A stretch of 64,000 bases of DNA, taken from NCBI RefSeq assembly GCF_035918095.1, contig NZ_CP109137.1, forward strand, positions 2,978,001-3,042,000, written 5' to 3'. Positions 48,510-56,286 of this stretch are shown piece after piece (positions within the stretch are counted from its first letter, which is position 1; each line of letters starts with the position of its first letter). The notes beneath the pieces are model-generated. The model saw nothing but the letters and a program-made list of their open reading frames with translations, had not been told where the DNA came from and searched no databases. Position numbers and translations under genes: made by a program. Source of the DNA: Streptomyces sp. NBC_01750 (GTDB lineage Bacteria > Actinomycetota > Actinomycetes > Streptomycetales > Streptomycetaceae).

Positions 48510-50006
48510 ATGAAGCCTCATCGCAAGAGTCGTTCGTCACCCGCACCGAGCCCCGGACTGAGCCGCCCGGTGCAAGGCGGGCTGACCGTCGCGGCGTTCG
48601 TCCTCATACCCGTGCTCGCCATCGGCGGGAGCGACAGTTTTCGCGCCACGCTCGACTTCACCACCGGGGTTCTGTCCCTGGTGTCCTTGACCGCTTCCGT
48701 CGCGTGGGGGCTCATCGCCACCGACCGGCTGCTGCTGTCCACGCGCCACCGCCTCCTCTCCCAGGCCATCCACCGGTCCACCGCGGTCGCCTCGCTCGGC
48801 TTCCTGCTGCTGCACGCCACCGTGAAGGTCTCGCTGGGGCATGTGGAACTGCTCGGCGCTCTCGTCCCGTTCGGACTCGGCGTCACCGGTACGTCCGGCC
48901 TGATCGGCTTCGGCTCGCTGGCCGGCTTCCTCATGGTGGTCGCCGCCACTACGGGTGCACTGCGCAGCGCCCTGGCCACCAACATCCGCGTCGCGGGCCG
49001 CTGGCGGCCGCTGCACATGCTGGCCTACCCGGCCTGGTGCTCCGCGCTGGTGCACGGTCTGTACACCGGCCGGCCGGCCGCGACCTGGGTCGTGACGATG
49101 TACTGCCTGTCACTCACCGGCGTCGCCGCAGCCGTGTCCCTTCGGATGCTGCCGCAGCCGGTGAAGCGGCGTATCGCCGACAAGATCCTTTCACTGATCG
49201 GCTCGGGCTCCGACAGGTCCGCGGCCGACGAGCGGCTGCAGCGCGATCTCGCCTCATCGCCACTCCCCGGTGCCACGGGCCTGACCGGACCGGCCGGCCT
49301 GAACGAGATGAACGGCCGGGGCGCGATGAACGGCATCCCGTCGCAGCGCGCGTACGAGCAGGACTTCCAGCGCCAGCCTCCCCTCGGCCAGCCGCGCACG
49401 CAGCCCCGGCGGCTCGAAGCCCCCGCGCCGCAGTTGTACGAGGTACCGATGCCACCGGAGCCGGAACCGACCGTCAGCAGTGGCACCGGACCTGGCCCCG
49501 GCATCTCCGCCGCCTACCGCGCGGTCTCCCTCGCCCCCGAGACGGCCCCGCTGGCCGAACGCGTGCCGATGACCGAGGAGATCCCCGTCGTCTCGGACTC
49601 GGGACCGATGCCGGGCCAGTGGCCGACCCCCTCGCCGCCGCCGCCCGCGCAGGCAGTCCCGTCCGCGCCGCCGATTCCGCCCGCGTACGAGCCTCCTCCC
49701 GCGTACGCGCCCCCGGCGTACGAACCAGCTCCCGCCTACGACACCCCTCTCGGGTACGCGGCGCCTTCCTCCTTCGACGCTTCCCCCTCGTACGACACCC
49801 CCTCGTACGACACCCCCCCGTACGAGCCCCCTCCCGCGTACGACACCCCGCCCGCCTACGACCCCTCCTCCCCGTACGAAGCACCTTCCTCCCTGTACGA
49901 CACCAGCAACGCCAGGACGTACGACGACACAGCGCAAATGCCCGGGCCCCTCTTCCCGCCCCCGGCCGGGGAACCCTGGCACGCGCCCGCAGGAGATCGA
50001 CCGTGA
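48510..50006 (+). CDS. Ferric-reductase/NOX-like di-heme membrane protein with Pro/Tyr-rich tail
   Basis: This encodes 498 residues from ATG 48510, eight bases after GGAG. Residues ~22-235 contain about six membrane helices. His88-x13-His102 and His169-x12-His182 sit in two helices, the spacing used for two stacked b-hemes in NOX and ferric reductases. No FAD or NAD domain follows. Instead residues ~260-498 are disordered, ending in repeated YEPPPAY, YDTPPAY and YAPPAY motifs. The gene overlaps the NuoF-like gene by GTGA, so the dehydrogenase module is supplied as a separate protein. The acceptor may be iron, quinone or oxygen. Confidence 0.72.
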   Translation: MKPHRKSRSSPAPSPGLSRPVQGGLTVAAFVLIPVLAIGGSDSFRATLDFTTGVLSLVSLTASVAWGLIATDRLLLSTRHRLLSQAIHRSTAVASLGFLLLHATVKVSLGHVELLGALVPFGLGVTGTSGLIGFGSLAGFLMVVAATTGALRSALATNIRVAGRWRPLHMLAYPAWCSALVHGLYTGRPAATWVVTMYCLSLTGVAAAVSLRMLPQPVKRRIADKILSLIGSGSDRSAADERLQRDLASSPLPGATGLTGPAGLNEMNGRGAMNGIPSQRAYEQDFQRQPPLGQPRTQPRRLEAPAPQLYEVPMPPEPEPTVSSGTGPGPGISAAYRAVSLAPETAPLAERVPMTEEIPVVSDSGPMPGQWPTPSPPPPAQAVPSAPPIPPAYEPPPAYAPPAYEPAPAYDTPLGYAAPSSFDASPSYDTPSYDTPPYEPPPAYDTPPAYDPSSPYEAPSSLYDTSNARTYDDTAQMPGPLFPPPAGEPWHAPAGDRP

Positions 50007-51601
50007 ACACCCCCCTCCCCGATGTCCCCGAGGTTCGCGTCGTCGGCCTTCCCCAGCTGACGCAAGGGTTCGACCTTGTCGAGCGACTCGACCTCCCCAT
50101 GCATCTCAAGGTGCACGGCCCGCTCGAACCGATGACCGGCGAGCGGCTCGCGCAGCTCGCCGACGACATATCCCTGCGTGGCCGTGGCGGCGCAGGCTTC
50201 CCCTTCGGACAGAAGCTCCGCGCCGTCGCCAAGTCCGCCATCAGACGCGGGGTACGGCCCGTCGTCGTGGTGAACGGCAGCGAGGGCGAGCCCGCCTGCC
50301 GCAAGGACACCGTGCTGCTCAACCGCGCGCCCCATCTGATCCTGGACGGCGCCCTGATCGCCGCCGAAGCGCTCGGTGCGCGCACGCTGGTCATCGCGGT
50401 CACCCGCAACTCGACTGAGGTCTCCATCCGCGCCGCCCTGGCCGAGCGCGGACTCTCCGACCGGCGCGGGCAGCAGCTGCGCGCGCGGGTCGTACGCACC
50501 CCCGAGCGCATGGTCTCCGGCGAGGCCTCCTCCGTCATCCGGGCCGTGAACGGCGGCCCCGCGCTGCCGCCCGGCCGCCGTGAGCGCGCTTCCGACACCG
50601 GCGTCGGCGGTGCCCCGACCCTGCTGTCCAACGCCGAGACATTCGCGCAGCTCGCCATCGGCGCCCGTATCGGCGCCCGCCGCTACAGCCATACCGGCCT
50701 GGAGACCGAGCCCGGCACCGTCATGCTGACGATCTCCGGGGCGGTCGCGCGCCCGATGGTCGTCGAGGTGCCCACGGGCGTGCCGCTGCGGTACGTACTG
50801 CAGCTCGCGGGCGCCCCGCCGCTCCCCCAGGGCGTGCTCACCGGCGGCTACCACGGCAACTGGATCGACGCGATGGCCGTCAACGAAGCGCTCGTCTCGC
50901 GCGAATCGCTGGCCTCCCTGGGCGGCGCGCTGGGGGCCGGCGCGATCCTGCCGATCGGCCCCGAGACCTGCCCGCTGGGCGAGGCGCTGCGGGTGGCCAA
51001 CTGGCTCGCCGCCGAGACGGCCGGCCAGTGCGGTCCCTGCAAGCTCGGCCTGCCCGCGGCGGCCGGCGGCCTGTCCGACGTCATGAACGGCGGCGGCCCG
51101 GCCGCCCTGGAGGCGCTGCGCGAGGTGACCCAGGCCGTGAAGGGCCGGGGGGCGTGCAAGCACCCCGACGGCTCGGCGCGCTTCTTCGCCTCGACCCTGT
51201 CCGCCTTCACGGACGACCTCGCCGCCCATGTGCTCCACGGCGGCTGCGGACGCGAGACGACCGGCGTGCTGCCGCTGCCGCTGCCCGGTTACGAGGAGGC
51301 GGAAGAGTCGATTCCGAGCGGTGAGAAGGTCTTCATCGACTGGACGCTCTGCCAGGGCCACGGGCTCTGCGCCGACATCATCCCGGAGCTGATCAGGCTG
51401 AACCCCGACGGCTTCCCGTCGGTGGCCGACGCGGTCGTCCCCATGCACCTCAAGGGAGCCACACAGCGCGCCGTGCGCCGCTGCCCCGCACTGGCGATGC
51501 GTATCGAACAGATGCCGTCCGAGCGGGGCGGCCCCGCGCCCTCGGGCCGTCGGGAGCTGCCCAGCAGCAACCGCAAGGCCCTTGGCAGCGGCCGGGGTTG
51601 A
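50003..51601 (+). CDS. NuoF-like NADH:acceptor flavoprotein fused to a 3Fe-4S ferredoxin
   Basis: This encodes 532 residues from GTG 50003, seven bases after AGGAG. Residues ~45-215 form the FMN/NADH fold of complex-I 51-kDa subunits (GRGGAGFPFGQKLRAV, VVVNGSEGEPACRKD). An SLBB domain follows (~225-300). The iron-sulfur region has C343-x2-C346 and C385, but the first ligand of the usual CxxCxxC is Ala340. Residues ~440-505 are a ferredoxin with C450-Q-G-H-G-L-C456 and C494-P, the pattern of single-cluster 3Fe-4S ferredoxins. It probably passes electrons from NADH to the coupled heme membrane protein. Confidence 0.82.
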   Translation: MNTPLPDVPEVRVVGLPQLTQGFDLVERLDLPMHLKVHGPLEPMTGERLAQLADDISLRGRGGAGFPFGQKLRAVAKSAIRRGVRPVVVVNGSEGEPACRKDTVLLNRAPHLILDGALIAAEALGARTLVIAVTRNSTEVSIRAALAERGLSDRRGQQLRARVVRTPERMVSGEASSVIRAVNGGPALPPGRRERASDTGVGGAPTLLSNAETFAQLAIGARIGARRYSHTGLETEPGTVMLTISGAVARPMVVEVPTGVPLRYVLQLAGAPPLPQGVLTGGYHGNWIDAMAVNEALVSRESLASLGGALGAGAILPIGPETCPLGEALRVANWLAAETAGQCGPCKLGLPAAAGGLSDVMNGGGPAALEALREVTQAVKGRGACKHPDGSARFFASTLSAFTDDLAAHVLHGGCGRETTGVLPLPLPGYEEAEESIPSGEKVFIDWTLCQGHGLCADIIPELIRLNPDGFPSVADAVVPMHLKGATQRAVRRCPALAMRIEQMPSERGGPAPSGRRELPSSNRKALGSGRG

Positions 51602-51608
51602 CGGACAT

Positions 51609-51647
51609 GAAGAAGCGGGCCACCCGATCCGGGTGGCCCGCTTCTTC
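51609..51647. terminator. Terminator between the flavoprotein gene and tRNA-Ala
   Basis: GAAGAAGCGGGCCACCC (51609-51625) pairs perfectly over 17 bases with 51631-51647, loop GATCC. It serves both the plus-strand flavoprotein gene and the minus-strand tRNA. Confidence 0.85.
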
Positions 51648-51673
51648 GTGCTTACCGCTCTGTACTGCTTCTG

Positions 51674-51746
51674 TGGAGCTAAGGAGAATTGAACTCCTGA
51701 CCTCCTGCATGCCATGCAGGCGCTCTACCAACTGAGCTATAGCCCC
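51674..51746 (-). tRNA. tRNA-Ala (anticodon GGC), copy 1
   Basis: The 73-base gene folds as a standard cloverleaf: acceptor GGGGCTA/TAGCTCC with the G3-U70 identity pair, D-stem GCTC/GAGC, anticodon stem CCTGC/GCAGG with loop ATGCCAT, and T-stem AGGAG/CTCCT. The anticodon is GGC (Ala). The discriminator base is A, and CCA is not encoded. It is identical to the copy at 54923. Confidence 0.95.
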
Positions 51747-51915
51747 TTGCGATGTGCCGCCTTGATCAAGGTTTCCCCCGCGGCGACGTCGACAACATTA
51801 ACGGTCCCCCGGGTCCATCGCCAAATCGTTTCCGGTCCGTGCGGACAAGCCCGGTGGTCGGCGGCTGCGGCCGTGACCGCGACTGCGACGAAACTCACAG
51901 CCGCAGCCGTGTCTC
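51747..51915. other. Region between tRNA-Ala and zinc-ribbon gene
   Basis: This 169-base stretch holds the tRNA promoter on the minus strand. The repeats CGGCTGCGG (51862-51870) and CCGCAGCCG (51901-51909) could form a hairpin ending the upstream zinc-ribbon transcript. I see no gene here. Confidence 0.4.
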
Positions 51916-52149
51916 TCATGCTGTGGCGAACGAATAGAACCGCTTCAACGTGCAGTGCTCGTCGAGCAGACGGCCGTAGATCGGCTCCCCCTCGAGTTCG
52001 CGGTAGGTCTCGATGGGGTCGCCTTTTATGATCAGCGCCCGCGCGCACTCCTCGCACCAGTACTGGTACTCGGGATTGACCGGATCCATATCCCGGACGA
52101 TCGGCGTACCACCGCCGCACCAGTCGCATTTCCGCCTGTGTGCACCCAT
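51916..52149 (-). CDS. Small zinc-ribbon protein
   Basis: This encodes 77 residues from ATG 52149, seven bases after GGAG; a GTG one codon earlier is possible. Paired C-D-W-C (residues ~8-11) and C-E-E-C (~31-34) suggest one zinc site. The rest is short and acidic to neutral, ending TLKRFYSFATA. Its upstream neighbour is another zinc-ribbon gene whose stop lies 3 bases before this start. The function is unknown. Confidence 0.75.
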   Translation of the reverse strand: MGAHRRKCDWCGGGTPIVRDMDPVNPEYQYWCEECARALIIKGDPIETYRELEGEPIYGRLLDEHCTLKRFYSFATA

Positions 52150-52152
52150 CAC

Positions 52153-52317
52153 TCAGCTCCAGCTGTGGCCGCAGGCCGTGCACACGTAGGAAACCCCGCC
52201 ATTGTCGCCGAGGACTTGGGCGACATGCGCTGATCCGCAGGACGGGCAGCTGAGACGAGCACGTACCTCCGCCGCTGCAAGCAGGTCATCGGCCTCCTCG
52301 CTCGCGCTGGCGGACAT
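52153..52317 (-). CDS. Small zinc-ribbon protein
   Basis: This encodes 54 residues from ATG 52317 (MSASASEEADDLLAAAEVRA), after a strong GGGAGGG site. C-P-S-C near residue 27 and C-T-A-C-G-H near residue 48 form a zinc ribbon like those of TFIIS or rubrerythrin-type small proteins. The longer frame to 52455 would need an Arg-rich extension that lacks a ribosome-binding site. It is coupled to the next zinc-ribbon gene. Confidence 0.75.
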   Translation of the reverse strand: MSASASEEADDLLAAAEVRARLSCPSCGSAHVAQVLGDNGGVSYVCTACGHSWS

Positions 52318-52387
52318 CGTGCTCTCCCTCCCGTCCTGGCCGGTGTCCCCTCCGGCCGTCCGATTCTGCCATGACCACGCAAGCGGG

Positions 52388-53824
52388 TCAGCGGCGTTTG
52401 GGTACGAGACCGGCCACCGCGCCAAAGATCGACGCGGCTGCGAGCGCCAGCGCACTCACCCACAGCGCATGGGCGGACCCCTGCGCCCCGGGAACTGTCT
52501 GCCGATTCAGGAAGAGTGTGCCGAATGCGGCGACGCCGATCACCTGGCCGAGCTGGGTGACGGTCACGAGCAGACCGCTGGCATCGGCCGCGTCCTCCTG
52601 GCGTACGGTCGCCAGCGCGCCGGTCAGCGTGGGGCTGTAGGCGAGCGCGAGACCGGCGCCCACGGCCACGAATGCGAGATACAGCCACGGGCCGCCGTCG
52701 CCACCGTCGCGCAGCACCACGCCTACCGCGGCGGACGCCAGACCGGTCAGTACGAACCCGCCCGGGACCAGAACCTTTTGCAGGCCGGCGGACCAGCGCC
52801 GCCAGGTCAGCCCGATCGCTCCGAAGACCAGGGCGGTCGGCGCGAACATCAGCCCGGCGCGCACCGCACTGTGGCCGAGACCGCCCTGGACATGAAGGGT
52901 GAGCGTGAAGAGGAAGCCCGCGTTCACCGCCATCACCAGAGTGATCCGCAACACCGCACGGCCCATACCCGGGATACCCATCACACGCGGCGCGATCAGC
53001 GGGGCGCCGCCGCGTCGGGCCAGCCCCGACTCGTACGCCAGAAAAAGGCCGAAGAACACCGCCGACGCCGCAATCGAGAGCCACGACCAGGCGGGCCAGT
53101 CCTGCTCCTGCCCGAGCACCAGCGGCACGGTGAACAGCGACACCGCGGCGGCGAGCAGCACCAGGCCGGGCAGATCGAGTCCGCGACCGCGCTCGGGCTC
53201 CTCGCGCCGGTCCTTCGGCAGCACCCGCGCACCCAGCACCAGCAGAGCGAGACCGATCGGGACGTTCACCAGAAAGATCGGGCGCCAGCTCGCACCGAAG
53301 AGGTCCGCGCTGACCAGCACACCGCCCACGACCTGCCCGGCGGCGGCCCCGGTGGCGAGGACCGCGGAGTAGGCGCCGAGCGCCCGCACGCGCCCCTCGC
53401 CGGTGAAGTGCCGCTGGATCAGGCTGAGTACCTGCGGTATCAGAAGCGCCGCGCCCGCACCCTGGACCAGCCGGAAGGCGATCAACTGGCCGGTGCCCGC
53501 CGCGAGTCCGCAGGCGAGCGAGGCGGCGGTGAAGAGCAACAGACCGCCCAGGTAGGCCCGTCGGTGTCCGAGCAGATCGCCGAGCCGGGCGCCGGTGATC
53601 AGCAGGACGGCGTACGAAATGGTGTAACCGGCGATGACCAGCTGCAACCCCGCTCCGGACGCACCGAGTTCGCCACGGATGGTGGGGGCGGCGACATTGA
53701 CGATGAAGGTGTCGAGGAGCGCCATGAACTGCGCGGCGAGCACGATCGCGAGCAGCAGTCGTGGTCCGTTGTCAGTGCCGGGGGCTTTACTGAGCAGTGG
53801 GGTTTCCGCAGAGGTCGTCGTCAT
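52388..53824 (-). CDS. MFS drug exporter, DHA2/14-helix type (copy 2)
   Basis: This encodes 478 residues from ATG 53824 (MTTTSAETPLLSKAPG). About 14 hydrophobic helices are predicted. The first helix has AAQFMALLDTFIVNVAAPTI, and the loop after helix 2 carries GARLGDLLGHRRAYLGG (MFS motif A). The antiporter motif C region reads GAYSAVLATGAAAGQVVGGVL. It is probably a proton-coupled exporter. It is divergent from the XRE regulator at 53927. The arrangement mirrors the pair at 2991-5378, but sequence identity between the two exporters is modest. Confidence 0.88.
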   Translation of the reverse strand: MTTTSAETPLLSKAPGTDNGPRLLLAIVLAAQFMALLDTFIVNVAAPTIRGELGASGAGLQLVIAGYTISYAVLLITGARLGDLLGHRRAYLGGLLLFTAASLACGLAAGTGQLIAFRLVQGAGAALLIPQVLSLIQRHFTGEGRVRALGAYSAVLATGAAAGQVVGGVLVSADLFGASWRPIFLVNVPIGLALLVLGARVLPKDRREEPERGRGLDLPGLVLLAAAVSLFTVPLVLGQEQDWPAWSWLSIAASAVFFGLFLAYESGLARRGGAPLIAPRVMGIPGMGRAVLRITLVMAVNAGFLFTLTLHVQGGLGHSAVRAGLMFAPTALVFGAIGLTWRRWSAGLQKVLVPGGFVLTGLASAAVGVVLRDGGDGGPWLYLAFVAVGAGLALAYSPTLTGALATVRQEDAADASGLLVTVTQLGQVIGVAAFGTLFLNRQTVPGAQGSAHALWVSALALAAASIFGAVAGLVPKRR

Positions 53825-53872
53825 GGCTTCGAGCCTGACGGCGTTCCGGTACGGGTAACGAGAGCCCGCCGA

Positions 53873-53889
53873 TGCTGGTACTGACAGCA
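53873..53889. promoter_or_regulatory. Inverted repeat between MFS and XRE genes, candidate operator
   Basis: TGCTG (53873-53877) and CAGCA (53885-53889) are separated by 7 bases in the ~100-base divergent promoter region. The position suits binding by the adjacent XRE regulator. The arms are short, so chance cannot be excluded. Confidence 0.3.
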
Positions 53890-53926
53890 CCTGGCAAGGA
53901 CGGGCCACTGCCTCGACCATGGGGGT

Positions 53927-54814
53927 GTGACCACGATGACCGCGACGACGAACACCGCAGGCGCGGCGGCGAACCACGCGAACCATCATCGCCGCAGACC
54001 CGAGCTGGCCGCGTTTCTGCGCAGCCGCCGGGCGCGGGTGACACCCGCCGATGTGGGTATGCCGCCCGGCCTGCGCCGTCGTACGCCGGGGCTGCGCCGC
54101 GAGGAGGTCGCCCAGCTCTCCGGCGTGGGTGTCACCTGGTACACGTGGCTGGAGCAGGGCCGCCCGATCAATGCCTCGGCACAGGTCCTGGACGCCGTGG
54201 CGCGTACGCTCCGGCTCGACCAGCCCGAGCGGGAGCATCTGTACCACCTGGCGGAGGTGCCCTACGCAACCGACCACCGGCAGGCGGCCGCGGAGCACGT
54301 CGGCCCGGAGATCCAGGGCATTATCGACGCCCTCGACCCGCGTCCAGCCGTGGTCTACAACGCGCGGTACGACGTCCTGGCCACCAACCCCGCCTACCGC
54401 GAGCTGTTCGCGCTCTCACGCCCGGAGCACTTCGGCATACGCAATGTGCTGTGGACGCTCTTCACGGTGCCCGAGCCGTCCTGCCCACTGGTCTTCCGGG
54501 AGGCGGAGCTGCCGCTGATGGTGGCGCAGCTGCGCGGTGCGTACGGGCGTCATGTGGGTGAGCCGGCCTGGGAGTTGTTCGTCCACCGGCTCTCGTCGGC
54601 GAGTGAGTACTTCGCCGAGCTGTGGGAGAGCGGGAATGTAGTCCCGCCGGGGCCGCGGGTGAAGGTCTTCCGGCATGCCGCCGTCGGCGAGGTGCGGATG
54701 ACCTCGGTATCGCTGTCGATCAACGGAATGCCGGAATGCCGGATCGTCGCCTACAGCCCGAACGACGAGGAGAGCAGCCGCCGGATGGGCGCGCTGCGTG
54801 AGCTGCGGGACTGA
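53927..54814 (+). CDS. XRE-family regulator with MmyB-like ligand-binding domain (copy 2)
   Basis: This encodes 295 residues from GTG 53927; ATG 53936 three codons in is equally possible. The helix-turn-helix region reads LRRRTPGLRREEVAQLSGVG then TWYTWLEQGRPINAS. The C-terminal MmyB-type domain has ALDPRPAVVYNARYDVLATNPAYREL and later VFRHAAVGEVRMTSVSLSI. It is the paralogue of the regulator at 2991 and likewise divergent from a 14-helix MFS gene. It probably controls that exporter in response to a small molecule. Confidence 0.9.
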   Translation: MTTMTATTNTAGAAANHANHHRRRPELAAFLRSRRARVTPADVGMPPGLRRRTPGLRREEVAQLSGVGVTWYTWLEQGRPINASAQVLDAVARTLRLDQPEREHLYHLAEVPYATDHRQAAAEHVGPEIQGIIDALDPRPAVVYNARYDVLATNPAYRELFALSRPEHFGIRNVLWTLFTVPEPSCPLVFREAELPLMVAQLRGAYGRHVGEPAWELFVHRLSSASEYFAELWESGNVVPPGPRVKVFRHAAVGEVRMTSVSLSINGMPECRIVAYSPNDEESSRRMGALRELRD

Positions 54815-54888
54815 GACACGGTCGGGACCAGGACCGGGACCGGGACGGGCCGGAGGCCGCCCGGAAAACCGGCGCATGGAAATGCGAA

Positions 54889-54914
54889 ATCCCGCCTTCT
54901 GACGAAGGCGGGAT
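54889..54914 (-). terminator. Terminator downstream of tRNA-Ala copy 2
   Basis: ATCCCGCCTTC (54889-54899) pairs with GAAGGCGGGAT (54904-54914) around a 4-base loop, just past the tRNA 3' end. It also follows the convergent XRE gene by 75 bases. Confidence 0.8.
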
Positions 54915-54922
54915 CCGGATTG

Positions 54923-54995
54923 TGGAGCTAAGGAGAATTGAACTCCTGACCTCCTGCATGCCATGCAGGCGCTCTACCAACTGAGCTATAGCCCC
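54923..54995 (-). tRNA. tRNA-Ala (anticodon GGC), copy 2
   Basis: It is base-for-base identical to the copy at 51674 over all 73 positions, with the same GGC anticodon, G3-U70 pair and absence of encoded CCA. The flanking sequences differ on both sides beyond two bases. This indicates duplication of the tRNA gene itself, not of a larger block. Confidence 0.95.
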
Positions 54996-55100
54996 GCGTG
55001 TTCTTCGCGCTCCGCGCTGCGAACAAGAAGAACTTTAGCCTGCGACCTGCCGGAAAGTGAAATCCGGGGGTGCGGGGCCGGACGCCCGGTCCGGCCCGGC

Positions 55101-55763
55101 TCAGTCGTCGTCGCCGAGGACCGGTTCCGGCAGCGTGCCGGCGTTGTGCTCAAGGAGCCGCCAGCCACGCGCGCCCTCGCCGAGCACCGACCAGCAGCAG
55201 TTGGAAAGTCCGCCGAGGCTCTCCCAGTGGTGGGACTCCAGGCCCAGCAGCCGACCGATCGTGGTGCGGATCGTGCCGCCGTGGCTGACCACGACGAGCG
55301 TGCCGTCCTCGGGGAGCTTCTCGGCGTGGTGCAGCACCACGGGAGCGGCCCGGTCGGCGACCTCGGTCTCGAGCTCACCGCCACCGCGGCGCACGGGCTC
55401 GCCGCGCTTCCATGCGGCGTACTGCTCGCCGTACCGCGCGACGATCTCGTCGTGCGTCAGCCCCTGCCAGGCACCGGCGTAGGTCTCGCGCAGGGCGGCG
55501 TCGTACGAGATGTCGAGCCCGGTGAGCTCGGCCAGCTCGCCGGCCGTGGCCGCCGCCCGCTTGAGGTCGGAGGCGATGATCACGTCAGGCCTCAGCGAGG
55601 CGAGGAGCCGCGCGGAGCGGCGCGCCTGGGCCACGCCGGTCCCGGTCAGCGCGATGTCCGTGGAGCCCTGGAAGCGGCGCTCCAGGTTCCAGGCGGTCTG
55701 GCCGTGCCGCCACAGGACGACGCGGCGTCCCGTGGCGCGCTCGCTGGTGTCTTTTCCGCTCAG
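55101..55763 (-). CDS. Histidine phosphatase (phosphoglycerate mutase-like), CTG start
   Basis: This encodes 220 residues when read from CTG 55763, which overlaps the rsfS stop as CTGA. No ATG, GTG or TTG lies in frame before the catalytic R-H-G-Q-T, where His20 is the phospho-acceptor. The first GTG (55634, residue 44) would remove it. The second catalytic block VVVSHGGTIRTTIGRLLGL and the Glu in LRETYAGAWQGLT complete the site. It probably dephosphorylates a small metabolite; the substrate is unknown. It forms an operon with nadD, the LytR_C gene and rsfS. Confidence 0.85.
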   Translation of the reverse strand: MSGKDTSERATGRRVVLWRHGQTAWNLERRFQGSTDIALTGTGVAQARRSARLLASLRPDVIIASDLKRAAATAGELAELTGLDISYDAALRETYAGAWQGLTHDEIVARYGEQYAAWKRGEPVRRGGGELETEVADRAAPVVLHHAEKLPEDGTLVVVSHGGTIRTTIGRLLGLESHHWESLGGLSNCCWSVLGEGARGWRLLEHNAGTLPEPVLGDDD

Positions 55764-56191
55764 CTCAGCTCACCGTCCGGGTCACCGGCGAGCTTCGCGT
55801 GCTCCTCGGCCTTGCCGCGGGTCTTCAGGGCGTCCTCGGGGAGAGGCAGCTCGGGGCAGTCCTTCCACAGCCGCTCCAGGGCGTAGAAGACGCGCTCCTC
55901 GCTGTGCTGGACGTGCACGACGATGTCGACGTAGTCGAGGAGGATCCAGCGGGCGTCGCGGTCGCCCTCGCGGCGCACCGGCTTGGCGCCGAGCTCCTTG
56001 TTCAGCCGCTCCTCGATCTCGTCGACGATCGACTTGACCTGGCGGTCGTTGGGCGCGGAGGCGAGCAGGAAGGCGTCGGTGATCGACAGCACATCGCTGA
56101 CGTCGTACGCGATGATGTCGTGCGCGAGCCGGTCGGCGGCTGCCTGGGCGGCAGCGTTGACGAGCTCGATGGAGCGATCCGTGGCGGTCAC
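55760..56191 (-). CDS. rsfS: Ribosomal silencing factor RsfS
   Basis: This encodes 143 residues with the RsfS pattern LVNAAAQAAADRLAHDIIAYDVSDVLSITDAFLLASAPNDRQ, here cited in part as DVSDVLSITDAFLLAS, then ARWILLDYVDIVVHVQ and ERVFYALERLWKD. RsfS binds ribosomal protein L14 and blocks subunit joining in starvation. It lies 95 bases after the LytR_C gene and overlaps the histidine phosphatase gene at 55760-55763. Confidence 0.95.
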   Translation of the reverse strand: MTATDRSIELVNAAAQAAADRLAHDIIAYDVSDVLSITDAFLLASAPNDRQVKSIVDEIEERLNKELGAKPVRREGDRDARWILLDYVDIVVHVQHSEERVFYALERLWKDCPELPLPEDALKTRGKAEEHAKLAGDPDGELS

Positions 56192-56286
56192 AAGCAGGCT
56201 TTCGTCGGCGGTCGGGAACCCTTCAAGGGTCTCACGGACCGCCGACGGCCCATGACGCGTTTATTTCGGACCTGATGGTTCGCCCG

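Noticed and set aside
51747..54922. Integrative element inserted between the tRNA-Ala genes
   Set aside because: No integrase, excisionase or replication gene lies between them, and the repeats are whole tRNA genes with their own terminators, not partial att copies.
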